In this document: positions 63,063 through 64,000 of the stretch, piece after piece
How the letters are laid out: every line of letters begins with the position of its first letter
How positions within the stretch are numbered: the first letter of the stretch is position 1
Source of the DNA: Fervidobacterium nodosum Rt17-B1
GTDB lineage: Bacteria; Thermotogota; Thermotogae; Thermotogales; Fervidobacteriaceae
Length of the DNA stretch: 64,000 bases
NCBI RefSeq assembly: GCF_000017545.1
Contig: NC_009718.1
Coordinates: 1,364,001-1,428,000, forward strand
Direction of reading: 5' to 3'
Position numbers and translations under genes: made by a program
The notes under the pieces: model-generated
The model's database searches: none
What the model was told of the DNA's origin: nothing
What the model saw: the letters and a program-made list of their open reading frames with translations, nothing else

Positions 63063-64000
63063 TCATTCCTCTTTATCACATATTTTTCCAATTACAAAAT
63101 CAACTAATTCTAAGACATTCTTTCCATCAACGCTGTACTTATCAAGCAACTTGGATATTTTTTTATTCAATATAGTTTCCACATGCTTCTTGATTCTTCT
63201 TTGAGCTCTTAAAGAAATTTCACCACTCTGATATAAAAATTCACGGTGATTTTGAATTTCATTGTAAAGTTCATCAATTCCTTTTCCTGAAGTTGCTACG
63301 CACATAACTATAGGCTTTTTGCTATCTGAATAAGATAATATTGTTTCTAGGTTTATTTTTAGTATTTCTGCGCCTTCAAGATCGGCTTTGTTTATGACAA
63401 ATATATCGCCTATTTCCATTATTCCAGCTTTCATAAGTTGAATTTCATCACCGCTTCCGGGCGAAAGAACTAGTACAACAGTGTCTGCTACATAAGCAAT
63501 ATCTATTTCGCTCTGACCAGCACCGACAGTTTCAATTATTATATAATCGAATCCAAATAACTTATAGAGTGTAATCACACCAAAAATTGAGTCGTTTAGA
63601 CCTCCAACATTACCTCGACTCCCCATGCTTCTTATAAATACGTCATTATCTGTAAAATGCCTTTTCATCCTTATCCTATCACCCAACAGTGCACCACCAG
63701 TAAATGGGCTTGAAGGGTCAATTGCTATTATACCTACGCTCTTTCCATCTTTTCTTATCCTTGTAACATAAGAATCTGTCAATGTACTTTTTCCAGCTCC
63801 TGGACTACCGGTTATTCCAATGATATGTGTTATTCCATTCTTCTCTAAAAGAATATCTTTAAAATTTTTTTCAATTTCAAAGACTAACTCCGGATTATTC
63901 TCAACCATAGTTATAGCCCTTGAAAGGGCAAATTGATCCTTTTCGATGATTTTATCGGTGAGCTTTAATAAGATTTCCGACTCTTTGGAAAATTTTTTCA
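63063..64000 (-). CDS. meaB: Methylmalonyl-CoA mutase-associated GTPase MeaB (ArgK family), start at or beyond the window edge
   Basis: G-protein chaperone protecting and loading B12-dependent methylmalonyl-CoA mutase. Walker A GITGSPGAGKST, IDPSSPFTGGALLGDRIRM, switch region FIRSMGSRGNVGGL, IIETVGAGQSEIDIA, and NKAD in VINKADLEG. The frame stays open upstream of the ATG at 63908 and encodes the family's usual N-terminus (KIIEKDQFALSRAITMVEN), so the real start is upstream; the frame reaches the right edge, where xTG AAA AAA TTT could be the start codon. The mutase gene is probably just outside. About 312 residues are visible. Confidence 0.92.
   Translation of the reverse strand, partial: KKFSKESEILLKLTDKIIEKDQFALSRAITMVENNPELVFEIEKNFKDILLEKNGITHIIGITGSPGAGKSTLTDSYVTRIRKDGKSVGIIAIDPSSPFTGGALLGDRIRMKRHFTDNDVFIRSMGSRGNVGGLNDSIFGVITLYKLFGFDYIIIETVGAGQSEIDIAYVADTVVLVLSPGSGDEIQLMKAGIMEIGDIFVINKADLEGAEILKINLETILSYSDSKKPIVMCVATSGKGIDELYNEIQNHREFLYQSGEISLRAQRRIKKHVETILNKKISKLLDKYSVDGKNVLELVDFVIGKICDKEE

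Overview
The window looks like chromosomal DNA of a thermophilic Thermotogota bacterium, most likely a Fervidobacterium. This is inferred from the low G+C content, the tightly packed operons, frequent GTG and TTG starts behind strong GGAGG-type ribosome sites, a TM287/288-like heterodimeric ABC exporter, and a Thermotoga-like set of pilus and housekeeping genes. No rRNA, tRNA, CRISPR array, insertion sequence or prophage was recognised.

Layout. (1) Positions 1-12.9 kb, minus strand: one long apparent operon. It starts with a sodium-pump beta subunit (OadB type) and a previously hidden 52-residue OadG-like membrane peptide. It continues through a degenerate GGDEF protein, an RsmC-type methyltransferase and an ECF-type ATPase, then type IV pilus genes (pilC, a prepilin-like gene, and pilM-N-O-P-Q order with a 1,519-residue secretin), and ends with a MEMO-family gene. 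(2) 13.1-16.5 kb, plus strand: a seven-TM hybrid histidine kinase broken by a perfect 16-bp tandem duplication and a probable slip in an A9 run. (3) 16.5-22.7 kb, minus strand: a methionine operon of aspartokinase, a DUF39-ferredoxin homocysteine-forming protein, a UPF0280/COG2122 protein, MetF and cysteine desulfidase. It is preceded by what reads as a complete ribosome-mediated attenuator: promoter, Met-rich 33-codon leader peptide, antiterminator and terminator. (4) 22.7-24.9 kb: acyP, purA and a Mut7-C protein. (5) 24.9-25.7 kb: non-coding, A+T-rich, with 13 GGTAA/TTACC motifs and covarying palindromes, a candidate replication origin close to where gene polarity switches. (6) 25.7-35.5 kb: a housekeeping operon (rimO, pgsA, thpR, recA, recX, rny, murJ, birA, dacB). 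(7) 35.5-43.6 kb: single genes, including a TudS-type DUF523 protein, an exported phosphoesterase-propeller protein, a chemoreceptor, an SGNH hydrolase, and hcp next to a Crp/Fnr regulator. (8) 43.6-47.6 kb: a heterodimeric ABC exporter behind a second leader-peptide attenuator, similar in logic to Bacillus bmrBCD. (9) 47.7-55.3 kb: threonine catabolism (tdh, kbl), a two-cNMP-domain protein, iadA, a second OadB, and an orphan pair of 2-oxoacid:ferredoxin oxidoreductase subunits. (10) 55.4-64 kb: secA, two cNMP-fold proteins, methylmalonyl-CoA epimerase and decarboxylase subunits (alpha, gamma, biotin carrier), then on the minus strand meaB and a DUF2520 protein.

How they work together. The methionine operon appears to make homocysteine directly from aspartate semialdehyde and sulfide, with cysteine desulfidase able to supply sulfide and MetF the methyl donor, and its own product tuning transcription through the Met-codon leader. 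The methylmalonyl-CoA genes, MeaB and the OadB/OadG membrane subunits suggest a succinate-to-propionate branch or a related reaction coupled to Na+ export. The two attenuators, the candidate origin and the broken kinase are the points most worth checking.
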